Shown here: one piece after another, positions 9,800-21,259 of the stretch
Position numbering within the stretch: position 1 is the stretch's first letter
Layout of the letters: each line of letters begins with the position of its first letter
Assembly (NCBI GenBank): GCA_000149265.1
Contig: CH002335.1
Location: 355,863 to 419,862, forward strand
Source: Ciona savignyi
Lineage: Eukaryota; Chordata; Ascidiacea; Phlebobranchia; Cionidae
DNA length: 64,000 bases
Direction: 5' to 3'
Notes under the pieces: generated by a model
Seen by the model: only the letters and a program-made list of their open reading frames with translations
What the model was told of the DNA's origin: nothing
Database searches by the model: none
Position numbers and translations under genes: made by a program

Positions 9800-9990
9800 A
9801 CTGTGGTGGGTTGGTGCGTCACCTTTCGACCGAAAGGTTGCACACTCGAAACTGATTGATTGTGTCTTTGGACACCGCAGTTACCGGAAATTGCCTAAAC
9901 CAAGTAAAAGGATGGGTTCGAACAAATTAAAGAAACGTCTCAATCATACACATCACATTACAATAGCTCCAATAATTCGACGGTGAACGC
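9800..9990 (+). repeat. tRNA-derived SINE (family A), 3' truncated
   Basis: Head GTGGTGGGTTGGTGCGTCACC and body up to GGTGAACGCG. About 100 bases of a second, rearranged head (GGCCGGCGGTCTGTAGGCATTC) precede it at 9695. The remainder, 10000-10640, contains no gene I can support. Confidence 0.65.
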
Positions 9991-10650
9991 GTACTGATAT
10001 ACTAAATATTTTTAACAGGTTGCCTCACGTTCTATGAGTACCAAGTTATGTGCATGCAATGTGTCATTTTAATGTCTATGCTATATTGAGGCTAATAAAG
10101 TACCCTATACAAATCCCTATAAGCTCGCCTGGTTTTCTACCACAGTCATTTCTGACGTCTGGCACTAAACTTTTTGGCGTCAGTTTTTCTTTAACATGAT
10201 AAAAATCCATTTTTCTTTTAATGTTGCGTTATCAACAACAACCCTATAAATAGTATTTTAAATTTACTCATAACATCAAATGCCCGTTTACGAATTGATC
10301 AGTCCATGTTTATCTGTAAACAAGTTTCAAATGTGCTTATTCATTTTTTTGCCACGGTGTTAAATAGCAATGAAGTGGACGCGACAGATACATATACCGA
10401 CTTACATATAAAAAGTGGTCTTTACCATGAGCCCATCATCGGTTCGATACTAAACCCGAAAAAAGTTATAAAAATACCAGCAAATGAATCAAATCACGGC
10501 AAAAGAACAGGATAAGCTTTTGTAGACTTCGTGATTTCGCTCAGTTTGTTTTTTTTGTTACGAACCATTGTATGTTAGTAGTTTTAGTCATTAGACCAAT
10601 TAGTGGATAACTGCAGCCAATCAGACCTTATATTAGACTAACTAACAACG

Positions 10651-10717
10651 ATGATGTGGCATACAACATTTGTGATTCAAATTGGAGTATTTTTATGCGG
10701 CGGTGCTTTGTTTCTTG
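10651..10717 (+). CDS. Signal-peptide exon of the LDLa-GPCR
   Basis: It encodes MMWHTTFVIQIGVFLCGGAL and two more residues, then ends in phase 1 at a strong GTAAGT donor. A hydrophobic core after a short N-terminus is a classic signal peptide. Exon 2 at 11580 also starts in phase 1. An additional small exon between 11300 and 11400 is possible, but none with matching phase is clear. Confidence 0.7.
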
Positions 10718-13700
10718 GTAAGTATATAAAACTGATTTCGCATATGTTTAAGTTTATTTAAAAATGAGACCTTAGGGTCTTAAGGATTCCACGCAACACG
10801 CACTAAAACAGGATGTGACGTACAACTTAAACAAGTGAGCAAAATAAAACAAAAACGGAAAAACACGTGACCGTAACAGTATATTTTTTTAAATGGGAAA
10901 ATGTACTTTTTGCAGTTTTGTCAGTGAAAAGATGGCTATGCAATCGTACGATTCTACACTGCGCGTATTGAAATGTTTTTGTTTATTATTATTATTATTA
11001 CCAAGCCAAGTTTCAAACCCAGGATGGGTTCGTCACAAGGACCGTTTTGGTATATTAGAGTATGTATATGTATCGTTCGCCTTAACCATTCGGCCACGCG
11101 AAAGTACAAAAGGACCGTTTTGTATAGGTGTCAGTATATGTATCGGTCGCGTTAATCATTCGGCGACAAGCCTGAATAAAACGGTTCGTTTGTATATAAA
11201 AGCTCATATATAACACGTTTATTCGAAATCGACCCGAAAATACGAATTCTTAAACATTTTGACATAATTAAAGTTATAAATTCCTTGCAAATAAAACTTG
11301 CCAAAATGCTGGTATCGTTTTGAAGGTTTGCTTACAATTATTCAAGACGCAGAAGTGGCCAAAACTCTAGGATTTAACACACTGCAAGAGCACTCGTAAG
11401 GCGATGGTGTACGCAATGTACAAAAATACAATTTCGAAATCTATAGGTGAATCATACGGTCGTGTGGCCGAATGGTTAACGCGATCGATACATATACCGA
11501 CATACCAAAAAACGGTCCTGACGAGCCCACCATGGGTTTGAAACTTGGCTCTGTAAAAAAAATCAAAAAAAAAATCTAGGTGAATCGTTCACTGGGCCAT
11601 GTAGACCTGAAGACGGTTATTTTGACTGCGGCGACGGAAAATGTATTGATAGAAGTTTAGTACGAGACGTGAGAACGGATTGTGATAACGATGCGGACGA
11701 ACTAACTGGTATGTATGATTCTATTACCCGTAGGATAGGATATTCATGTTTATCCCCGTGAATGGGAAAACCAGGGGGGTTAATACATGGGCAATCGTCA
11801 GATCACCTCGCGCCCACCGTCGGGTTACCGGAGCTATTGCAGTGTGTTGTATATGATACACACGCTCCTTTAAGTTGGTAGAACCCATTAATCCGCTGCG
11901 TTCAGACAATCTCCGTTAAGTGCCTTGCCCAAGGACCAAACCGACTAGCAAGGGACCAGTTTCGAACCCTAAACCTTTTGGTTGAAAGGCGTCGCACTAA
12001 ACCACTAGACTAACCGGTCGGACATTTTTATTTCCTATAGTTTTCATAATTTAAAATAAATGATTGCAGCCCATCTGAACTGCACAAATGACGAAGTAAG
12101 GTGTCGTGTGACTGGTCAGTGCGTAAACCGTGCGTTTATCAACACCGTCTTCAGCTGCACAGCAAATCAGCAGATGATTTTACCGTGCCGTGAAAACGAA
12201 GGTATGGGGAAAGCTAAAAAGGGAAGGAAGGAAGGCTGGAAGAACAGAAACTGCACACTTAAATTAAGAATATAGAATAGAGTTAATTTTAAACGGGGAT
12301 TATAGATAGTTCAGGGGTCGAGATTAGTGTTTAGGCCAGGGTTAAAATTAGTTTCCATAATTTTAGTTTACAGTTTCCCTTCTTCCCTTTTTTAAGTGTT
12401 TCTTGAAGATTTGTTGGTGAAGTTTACATCGCATTGTTTAATCACAAAAATGAATGCTGGTGGAAAAAATCCTAAATTTATCGTAATAGTTATTCAAATT
12501 CTAATGTTCGTACAGAAAATTGTTTTTTTTTGTGACTGAAAATATGAAAAATTTTATGCACACATTTAAAATTAAATACCTGTGATTTGAAATAAAGATA
12601 TGCTAGTGGATTAGTGCGTCGTCTTTCAGTCAAAGGGGGTAGGTTCAAAACTGGACGCTAGCTAGTCGGTTGTGTCCCTGGGCAAGACACTTAACGGACA
12701 TTGCCCGAACCCAGTGGAATGATGGGTTCTATTAAATTGAAAAAAAGTCTTTATCATAGCCAACACACTGAGGTAGCTCCGGTAACCCGACAGTGGGCGA
12801 GAGGTGATCTGACGATTACCCATGTGTTAACGCTCTAGCATTATCCCATTTACGTGGACAAACATGAATATCCTATCCCTATCATATCATTATTTTTACA
12901 GAATTCACATGCACTACCAGTCGAAAATGCATAAAAAGATGGAAAGTAATGAACGGCGAGTACGACTGTGGAACCATGTTGAAACCGAATGATACGAGCG
13001 ACGAAGCCGCTTCATTGGATATCTGCACTGACTCTGAGTTCGCTTGCAATTCATCACAAGGTCATCAAATGTGCATCCCCCGCGATTGGGTCCGAGATGG
13101 AATTAATGATTGCGATCAAGGGATGGACGAAAGCACAGTTTTGCTTTGCAATGAATCAACCGAATTCCGATGTTTTGACGACGGTCGCTGCATCCCAAGG
13201 TACCGTGTCATGGACGACTATAAAGACTGCGAAAATGGCGAAGATGAAATTTCCGCGATAACTTGTCTGGAAACGGAATTTACTTGCGCGGATAACGGAA
13301 GATGCCTTCCGTTAGCATGGAGAAAGGATACCGTTAGAAACTGCTTCGACGGAAGCGATGAATTTGATATCCCAGCAAACAATATTTGCTTTGGGACAGA
13401 CTTCCGCTGCGCAATGACAAACCGGTGCATTCCAAGAACTTTCTTGTGTGACGGGATAGACCACTGTGGAGATTGTACTGATGAGATAGAGACTTGTGAG
13501 GAGCCTGTTATGTTTAGATGTCCCAACGACTGGTCGTCGACGTGTGTGCATTGGTCCTACGCTTGTGATCCTTATGCAGATTGTAAAAATCTTGAAGATG
13601 ATGTAATCACCACAGGTCCTGGGTTTAAATGTGAAAAGAACTACTTAGGCTTGTCGGATACAACAAGATATTGTGTGATCCCCCAATGGTCTTTGAGAGA

Positions 13701-16700
13701 TTCTTACCATACTTGTGATGATCGTTCTGATCTGTGTTTTGAAAACGGCACATTTCAATGCAGTCTCTGTTTGGATATGAAAACCATAATAGCTCCAAGA
13801 CAGATTTGTGATGGGGTGTTCGACTGTCCCGATTTGTCAGATGAGTGCCTTTGCGTTGCATCCTCTGGCCTTAAAACGCTGGAACTTTGCTTAAACGTTT
13901 GCTATGGTTCTACAAGTGAATCTTGCTCCTTTTGTCGCAAAGGAGAGTTTCTATGCGATGGCGTTTGCATGCCTTTGACCGCTATTTGCAACGGCTCTAT
14001 TGAATGCAATATTTCCAAAGTTGACGAGCTTCATTGCACTATTGAAACGAAACCGCCAATCACTAAAAAACAGGATGACTTTATATGCGAAGTATTGCCT
14101 GATAATTTCCAACGACTTATCGAAAGCGGAAACTTTTTTAATTTGGCAAACAGAAGCTTCCCAATAACTGCAATACGGTAAATTCCAACACTTTTATTTA
14201 TTTATTTACCGAGCTAAGTGTCGAACCCATGATGGTCTCGTTAGCAGGACCGTTTTTGTATAGAAATCTATGTATCGGCGGGGTTAACCGCCACACGACC
14301 ACACTCGATTAGGATATTTATGTTTATCTTCATGAGTGGGAAAACCAGGGGTATAACACATGCGCAATCGTCAGATCACCTCCCGCCCACCGTCTGGTTA
14401 CCGGAGCTATTGCAATGTGTTGACTGTGATTTACACATTTATTCAATTTGTTAGAACTCATTAATCCGCTGGGTTCAGGCAATATCTCTTGAGTTCCAAG
14501 GACACAAACGACTAGCAAGCGACCAGTTTCGAACCTGCAACCCTTTAGTTGAAAGGCGACGTATTAACCCACCAAGCTATTTGGTCCGACAATACATTTT
14601 TGTCGGTACATTACAGTAACATCTGCCTTCCATACTTGCCGCGANNNNNNNNNNNNNNNNNNNNNNNNNNNNNNNNNNNNNNNNNNNNNNNNNNNNNNNN
14701 NNNNNNNNNNNNNNNNNNNNNNNNNNNNNNNNNNNNNNNNNNNNGTGCGAGGTCGCACTGAATGTAGAAATATGGAGGATGAGTGCAGTCCACAAGCAAA
14801 TTGCACCAACAGACCACGAGTTTGTGATGATATACCTTTGATTACGGTATCTACAATACTCTAATGGGCCAATATGTCGCTTCATGGACATTTTTAAACT
14901 TAGTTTTACAATCATACCCTTTCCTTGTGTTAAACGCTTAATCAAAAAGTTTAAACTGCGGTGTGTAAAACCACAATACCGACTGATTAGCTTGGTGGGT
15001 TGGCGTCGCCTCTCAGCCGAAGGGTTGCATTTAAAAAAACTGGTCTCTAGTCGGCCGTGTCCTTGGGCATGGCACTTTGCACACATTTCTTGAATACAGA
15101 GGAATTATAGGTTCTACTAAGTTAAAAAAAAACGTGTAAATCACACAAAAACACAATAAATTGCTCTGTTAACCCTATGGTGGACGCGAGGTGATCTGAC
15201 GATTGCCCGTGTGTTAACCCCCTTGGTTTTCCCATTCACGGTGATAAACATGAATACCCTATCATATTACAGCAGGACGTTCCGGCTGGGTTTGCTGGGC
15301 TGACACGGGCAGCTCCAATAGAAGTCCGACGTTGCGCAGGAATATTCAATTTTGCGTTCGGCTTTTCCATTTGCAATGGGATCAAAGAATGCGATGATGG
15401 TATGGACGAGAGAAACTGCTCAGATCGGTTTTACTGTGACGCTGGGCAGGTGGAATGGCTGACAGGTAAATTGCTATTTTTAAAATTACAACAAAATGGT
15501 AACATTTTATTCCGACCGACTAGCTTGCTTGGTGCGTCGCCTTCCAAAGAAAGGTTGAAAATTCGAAACTAGTCGCAGCTCGTCGGTTTTGTCCTTCTGC
15601 AAGGCACTTAGCGGACGTTGCCTGAACCCAATGCAATAAATATTTTAATCATACACAATACACTGCAATAGCTCCGGTAACCCAACGGTGGGCGCGAGAT
15701 AATCTGACGATTGCCCGTGTATTAAGCCCCTTGCGTTTTCACATTTACAAGGATAAAACATGATTATTCTATCCGATTTTCCTAACTATATCATGTTTTA
15801 TTATCGAATATACAGATTTCCATGTAAAAATCGGTCTTAGTGACGAGCCCATCGCGGGTTTAAAACTAAGCCCGCCAAACAAGAAAATTTATACAATTAA
15901 TAAGCCCTTTCTCCAGTCGTGTGGCCAACTGGTTAGCGCGACCGATACATATACGACCTATAAAAAATACGTCCAAGTGACAAGCCCATCATGGGTTCAA
16001 AACTTGGCTCGCTAAAAAAATAAGCCCGTACTCATCGTTATAAATGGTTTTAGGAAACAAGGATGTCCTAAGCATTGAGAAATCAAAAGTGTGCGATGCA
16101 GTATATCCAACCGACTGTCTGGACAGGTCGGATGAGCTAGATTGCAGCAACAAAAGTCATTTCTATTGCGAGGGGGGTTCCCCTTTGTTCGTCCGAAAAA
16201 ATCAAGTGCTTGACGGAGTTAGGGATTGTGCGGATTACTCCGACGAATGCCCGGCGGATTTATTTAAAAACAATGCATTAACCTCACGGGAGGAAATGAT
16301 TAGGAATGGCTTCTTGAAGGTGATGGTCTGGATAATGGGTATCATTGCTATTCTTGGTAATACTACTGTGTTTTTGATCTCGTGCAAATCTCTGTGGAAT
16401 GACAGGGAAAAGGCAAAAAATGCAAAAGCGTCCGCTGTATCAACAGTAAACAAACTTCTTATTATTAATCTGTCACTTGCCGACTTCCTAATGGGTATTG
16501 CTCTACTCATAATCGCTTCTAAATCAAATCAGTATTCTGGAGAGTACTGCCTTGAAGATAAAGCTTGGAGAAGCAGTACAACATGCAATGTTGTTGGGGT
16601 GCTATCTGTGGTATCGTCAGAAGCATCTGTACTAACTCTTGTGTGCCTTACATCGTACAGATTATACATTGTTTACTTTCCAATGAAAACCCGTGCTCTA

Positions 16701-17511
16701 AGCAAATGGGTTGTTGGGTGTTGGATATTTTGCGTATGGGTTCTTTCTTTTACTGTTGCGTTAATTCCACTTTGGGATGGCTTATCTAGAAGCATGGTGA
16801 AAGTCAATGCTGATTCAACCAACCGCTTACCTGAATCAGGAAATTATCAAGTTTGACGACTTGTTGTTGTTTGCGCAACGGATAACAGGCTTGCAGAGAA
16901 ACGGAACCTTTTATAAAATCAACAATTTCAAAACATGGCTTCCCTTGGAGCAGCATTTAAACAAGAATTTTCCAGATTGGGCTCCTAAGAAGTTGGGATA
17001 TTTTGGTTACTACAGTGCTAGTGCTGTTTGTATTCCTCGATATTTCAAACTGAACACGGATGTCAGTAGCCTCAATTCGCTTTCCCCTGTCGTGGTTTCT
17101 TTTAATTTTCTCGCCCTGGTCTACATTTGCGGAGCGTACATTGAGATTTACAGACGCAACTGGGCCCGCAGCCCTGACTCCACTGCCCAAGAACGAAACG
17201 AGCAGCGACAAAATAACGCCAAAAAGATGCAAAGAAAAATCACAATTCTTATCCTAACAGATATGACGTGTTGGCTACCAGTGTGTCTGATGACATTCAT
17301 CAGTCTAGGCCGCTACGGACTCCCCGATTCGGTTTACGCCGCTTCCGCAATAATTTTTCTTCCAATTAACAGCTCATTAAACCCACTTATCTATACTGAC
17401 GCTATGGGCAAATTTTACAGCGCAAGCCAAAAGCTAATCTCATATTTTAACGTTTGTTTACATCAGTTGATGTCGACAACAAAGAAAAAAGAAGCTTCCT
17501 CTACTGTATGA
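10651..17511 (+). CDS. Multi-LDLa rhodopsin-like GPCR (relaxin-receptor/LGR-like 7TM)
   Basis: Exons, all with consistent phases: 10651-10717 (signal peptide), 11580-11708, 12070-12201, 12902-14177, 14617 to the gap at 14645, gap to 14846, 15273-15465, 16054-16796 and 16840-17511. The ectodomain has about a dozen LDL-receptor class A modules (patterns such as FRCFDDGRCIP..DCENGEDE), eight of them in the large exon. I see no leucine-rich repeats, although the gap could hide some. The 7TM part shows GN in helix 1 and NLSLADFLMG in helix 2. Where DRY/ERW is expected it has LTSYRLYIVYFP, so the acidic residue is replaced by Tyr. It ends in LPINSSLNPLIYT (NPxxY) in helix 7. Helices 5-7 resemble RXFP1/2 and mollusc GRL101, receptors for secreted peptides at the plasma membrane. 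The ligand is unknown. The second extracellular loop is unusually long. The frame changes once between 16797 and 16896 (see findings). The gap at 14645-14744 leaves the protein incomplete. Confidence 0.85.
10985..11168 (-). repeat. Tandem pair of antisense family B SINE pieces
   Basis: A full antisense copy from the A/T tail (ATTATTATTATTATTACC) through CGGCCACGCG is followed by a second partial one (AAAGGACCGTTTTG through TTAATCATTCGGC). Confidence 0.6.
11458..11572 (+). repeat. Family B SINE abutting exon 2 of the LDLa-GPCR
   Basis: Sense copy from GGTCGTGTGGCCGAATGG to GAAACTTGGCTCTG and an A-rich tail. The tail runs directly into the TCTAG acceptor at 11579. Confidence 0.75.
11727..12025 (-). 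repeat. tRNA-derived SINE (family A) in the LDLa-GPCR gene
   Basis: Almost complete antisense copy with tail TAGGATAGGATATTC at the left and head AACCGGTCGGAC at the right. It occupies most of the intron between exons 2 and 3. Confidence 0.8.
12215..12400 (+). repeat. GGGTTA-rich dispersed element in LDLa-GPCR intron 3
   Basis: It starts GGGAAGGAAGGAAGGC and AACTGCACAC, passes through GTTTAGGCCAGGGTTAAAATTAG, and ends TTACAGTTTCCCTTCTTCCC. The GGAAA..ACTGCACA start and CAGTTTCC end are inverted relative to each other. Confidence 0.6.
12603..12880 (+). repeat. tRNA-derived SINE (family A)
   Basis: Sense copy from AGTGGATTAGTGCGTCG to AATATCCTATCCC, ending about 20 bases before the acceptor of the large LDLa exon. 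Confidence 0.75.
14202..14306 (-). repeat. Family B SINE
   Basis: Antisense, beginning TTTACCGAGCTAAGTGTCGAACCC 20 bases after the end of the large LDLa exon and ending ACACGACCAC. It directly adjoins the family A copy that follows. Confidence 0.65.
14308..14588 (-). repeat. tRNA-derived SINE (family A)
   Basis: Antisense copy from TAGGATATTTATG to the head ACCAAGCTATTTGGTCCGAC, just upstream of the exon at 14617. Confidence 0.75.
14645..14744. other. Assembly gap (100 N)
   Basis: Exactly 100 N, the usual placeholder for a gap of unknown length. It interrupts the LDLa-GPCR ectodomain. Coding sequence is present on both sides. Confidence 0.95.
14982..15262 (+). repeat. tRNA-derived SINE (family A)
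   Basis: Sense copy from CCGACTGATTAGCTTGGTGG to ATGAATACCCTATC, ending 10 bases before the NAGNAG acceptor at 15270-15275. Confidence 0.8.
15515..15775 (+). repeat. tRNA-derived SINE (family A)
   Basis: Sense copy from GACTAGCTTGCTTGGTGCG to ATTATTCTATCC. A short deletion in the middle removes the AATGGGTTCTACC block. Confidence 0.75.
15914..16022 (+). repeat. Family B SINE before the 7TM exon
   Basis: Sense copy from CAGTCGTGTGGCCAACTGG to GGCTCGCTAAAAAAATAAG, 31 bases upstream of the 7TM exon. A partial second copy (15830-15890, GTCTTAGTGACGAGCCC) precedes it. Confidence 0.7.
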
Positions 17512-17519
17512 CCATAACG

Positions 17520-17690
17520 CCACATTCAGTGACTTAAATGTTGACGTTCTGTTACCTACATATCGACGTTCCGTTACTTACATGTCGACGTTCCGTTACT
17601 TACATATCGACGTTCCGTTACTTACATGTCGACGTTCCGTTACTTACATGTCGACGTTACTTAAATGTTGAAGTTGCGTTACTTTCGTTA
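17520..17690. repeat. 22-bp minisatellite in the LDLa-GPCR 3' region
   Basis: About six units of TTCCGTTACTTACATGTCGACG, alternating ATGTCGACG and ATATCGACG, starting 10 bases after the TGA. Each unit carries a GTCGAC or ATCGAC core. The array probably lies within the 3' UTR. Confidence 0.8.
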
Positions 17691-17727
17691 TTTTTTGGTT
17701 TTTATCGTTAGGAAGAATAGAAATGCC

Positions 17728-17945
17728 CGACTAATTGATTTGGTGAGTTGATGCGTCGCAATTCAGGCGAAGGGTTGCTGATTCGAAACTGGCCGCTTGG
17801 TAGTCGTTTGTGTCCTTGGACCAACACTTTCGGGCGTTACCCAAACCCAGTAAAAATGATTGGTTTTACCAGATCCAAGAAACGTTCTAATAATACACAA
17901 CACCCGTATATTAACGCCCATTGCGTTTTTCCTATACTTATTTTT
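17728..17945 (+). repeat. tRNA-derived SINE (family A), internally deleted
   Basis: Head CCGACTAATTGATTTGGTGAG and B box are present. The stretch from ACTGCAATAGC to the end of the body is missing, so AACACCCGTATATTAACGCC follows directly. Confidence 0.7.
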
Positions 17946-18499
17946 CAGAACTTTTTTTAACTGCAACTGCTGTAAATCGTCCATCCACCCACACATTCGA
18001 CCTTACTCTTTAGAGTGAGTTATGTAATATACAGACGATGGTACAAGTAATTTACGTGCAGTATAGTCGACAGTAATAGTAAGTTATGTGATACAGCAAC
18101 AATAGTTCAATTAAGTAGCGTGGTATAGGGAATGTTAAACAATTATGTACACCACAAAGCGTTGAGGCAAGGTATTTTGAGCATGACTGCCTTAAACAGC
18201 AGGTGCTAGGTTTGAACACTGCAACTGTACGACTGACGGTCTGACCAGCTTCGAATTGAATAAGGTCGGGTCCACATACACGCTTTTGAGCGCAAGGTCG
18301 CTAGTAGTTGCGACGAACAAATCGTGTGCCTACCAGTAATAGTCTATGTGCACGCGACCTGTTCTTTTTGCCGTGGAATCAATACGCATTTTTATGTAGA
18401 AGGGAAATTTTAAATTTACATGCCGCTTTTTAATTTCTAACTGCTATTAGGCATGTTACTTAATACGGTTTAAAAAGGCAATCTTTTTTATTTTTTGTA

Positions 18500-18618
18500 T
18501 TTATTTTTACTACCGCGATAAGGTTCGAACCCATGGCGGGCTCCTATACCTAAGACTGTGTTTTGTGTAGAATTGATATAACTATAGGTAGTGTTAACCA
18601 TTCGGCCACCCAGTCTTA
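18500..18618 (-). repeat. Family B SINE
   Basis: Antisense: TTCGAACCCATGGCGGGCTC, then TAGTGTTAACCATTCGGCCAC. The middle differs from other copies (ACCTAAGACTGTGTTTTGTG), suggesting a subfamily. Confidence 0.6.
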
Positions 18619-19073
18619 TTAAAATCGTAACTTTTAGTTTTTTTTATTTTACGAAAACACTGTTTCTGTTGCGAGCATAGAATTTAAAATTTTTATTCCT
18701 ACCAGATGGTGACGCTATAGAGTAAAAACAAAACACCACCAAAATCCAGAAATCGTATTTAAAAAATAAATATTTAAATTAGTTAAATTCAGTGGTTTAA
18801 CCAACGACCCGTAAACTTTCTCTTTGTCGTTAAGTTCGACAATGCTTTTTTCCTTTGCTGTACAGAATAATCAATACATCCAGGATAATAAATTTGTTAC
18901 CGGATAAACGGAAACACGTTCGATTTAAAATACTCGTACACTAATACATTATTTATTTAAGGTATCTATTTATACAAAATTAACCATTCTATCATTTCAA
19001 GTATTATATCATTACAAATATAGATACATTTGTTATCATTGGTATTATATCATCGTGTAAAATCGAAAAGCAG

Positions 19074-19240
19074 TTTTGTGTCCTTGGGCAAGACTTAACG
19101 AACATGTGGCTGGTTTCCAATAGATTTGAATGTATCGATCAAAAACTTAAGTTACATTGCACTTTAGCGATCCGACTGTGGGTACGGGGTGACCTGACGA
19201 TGACACGTGTTATAAAAACCATCATTATCCCCAGTACAAG
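19074..19240 (+). repeat. Degraded family A SINE, 5' truncated
   Basis: It starts at TTTTGTGTCCTTGGGCAAG and retains GATCCGACTGTGGGTACGGGG and a GGGAATAAAAATAAG end. It is the most diverged copy in the window. Confidence 0.55.
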
Positions 19241-19839
19241 GGAATAAAAATAAGAGTTTTATTCGCTATGTTGCATATTAAATTAATAATATCAAAAACG
19301 GGTTTTTGAATGTACTACTTATGAGAAAGCTGTATGTATAATTATATTCTTAAATTTTACAAATAAAAGCCTAAAACTAATTTTCTAATTAAAAAAGCAA
19401 ATGCAAAAACGGCCCTTAAAATAGAATCGAAAATAATGCATTTATTTAAACTTTTCCCGATCATCAACTACTAATTATTAAACTTTGGCCAATCACCAAC
19501 GATTAATAAAACCGCATATTTTGCAAAATAAGTATATTGTGGGTGTTCGTAAAATACTTCTTGCATTGATTATGCCATATATAATATAGCCCAATTTGTA
19601 AGCAGTATAAGTATACAAAATCATTAAAAAAATCATTAACAAAACAACAACAGCTATGGTATGTTGCCAGAGGTAAAGGCAAGCGCATTACTGGAAATTT
19701 AAAGATTTCAATCTACTGGGTTGGTTTTGGAGAAATATACCATGTCGCAGAGATTATGTGATATTTCGTTACGGGTAATGCCATTGTGCGTTGTTTAATT
19801 TTAATCTGATACAATATTTTTTCGGCAGAGCAATTGTGG

Positions 19840-20300
19840 TTTATATTTTATCCTGAATCACTGATCTTGTTTTTTCGAAAATTATGTAATTTACAAGAAA
19901 AAGTAAACCTATATGTGGCTGTATGCGTATAACCGATATTTTAAGCTGTTTATTATAAGAATACACTTTTTCTTGTTTTCGAAAATTAAAGAAATTTAAA
20001 AGTAAAAAAATTAAACCTAAATTAGGGTGTATGCGTTTAACCAATATTTAAAGCTGAATACATTTTATCATGTTTTTGAAAATAATATAATTTACAAGAA
20101 AAACGTGGACCTAAATAAAGTTGATATAAGGATTTAACTAATAATTTTAAGCTGTATAATTTTAAGCATTAGGTTACACTTTTGTTTTTTTTATGGTTTT
20201 CAAAATCTTATGAAATTGATAAACCTAAATGGAGGTGTAAATGTTTATCCAATATTTTCTAAGTTGTTAATCATTAAGGTACATTTTTTGGGGGGCAAGT
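19840..20300. repeat. Tandem repeat, about 110 bp unit, four copies
   Basis: Recurring landmarks TTTTAAGCTGTTTATT, TTTCGAAAATTATGTAAT and AAACCTAAATNNGGGTGTATGCG return at roughly 108-112 bp spacing (AAGCTG or AAGTTG near 19943, 20051, 20150 and 20262). Copies are well diverged, so the array is old. Confidence 0.6.
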
Positions 20301-21259
20301 TTGCTGGATTTTCTAGGATTTAATTGTTTTAAATGTTAAACAAAAATAATTGATTTATTACAAAAATCTTTTAGGTGCCAACCCACATGTTGAGCTTTTA
20401 AAAACATAAAAAGGTAAAACGACGTGTTGGTAAAACATCAGTGTTTTTGTTCCGTTTAGAAACAACAAGGCCTTACATACACATTCTTATTGGTATCTTG
20501 AAAATGCGAAACCTTAGAACATTTAAAATTCTTTTAAAATATTTTCTTTATGACTCTTTTTTCGACATTTTTCTTTGGAGAAAATTTGTCACCAGCAAAC
20601 TTCTTTATGGTTCTCCTTTTCAGAGAATTCTCGCAAACTCAATAACAGAATGAACTTTCTACCGCAGGATAGAGATATGCAAAGGACTCGACTGAGTTAG
20701 CAGAAATTTCAAGGTCATCTGTGGCTGTTCCAAGTCGAATACGTGACCAGACATAAACCCTGTTGGAAATTATAATTAAATTTCATTAAATAATGCCACT
20801 GTTCATGAAAAACATAATCTGTTTGTTAAGCAATAAATCTGGTGTTACTTTGCCATTTTCAGGACGCAGTGTTCCCAGATTATTTTTAAAGCAATTAGAC
20901 CAGGTATCGACCAGCACGATTATTTGGGTTTTTAAGCATGAAAGTTCGAACATTTCCTGGGAAATTTTTACGACACCAACATTTTTCTTATCAGTGAAAG
21001 TAAATTTCCAAGGCTGTTTGTTTTTAACTATATTTTTTGTTTCTTTTCTTTTTGGAAAATCTTTAAAAATGTTAGCAAAAGTTCTCCAAACGTGTCAGAG
21101 CCAACATTCTGACAGTGTAAATACGAACTTCTCTCGAAGATCGCGGTTATCAAATAAAAGATCTGTGTTTAGCCTTACGAACCCCGCGGCTTAGCGACGG
21201 AACGTAAATACAAAAATATATGAATCGCTTATCTGTCCGATCCAAGTAAGCCTTAACAT

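Larger units (their letters stand above)
17950..21240. other. Gene-free AT-rich stretch with decayed repeats
   Basis: I see no coding exon with splice support. It holds a family B SINE (18500-18618), a degraded family A piece (19074-19240) and a roughly 110-bp tandem repeat (19840-20300). An open frame of 133 codons at 20793-21194 has no recognisable motif. The rest is AT-rich sequence without visible structure. Confidence 0.6.

Noticed and set aside
17520..17690. CRISPR-like regular repeats
   Set aside because: Units are contiguous without spacers and the window is eukaryotic. It is a minisatellite.
20793..21194. 133-codon frame on the + strand
   Set aside because: Low-complexity Phe/Ser/Leu-rich translation without a domain, signal or splice partner, in a region of decayed repeats.
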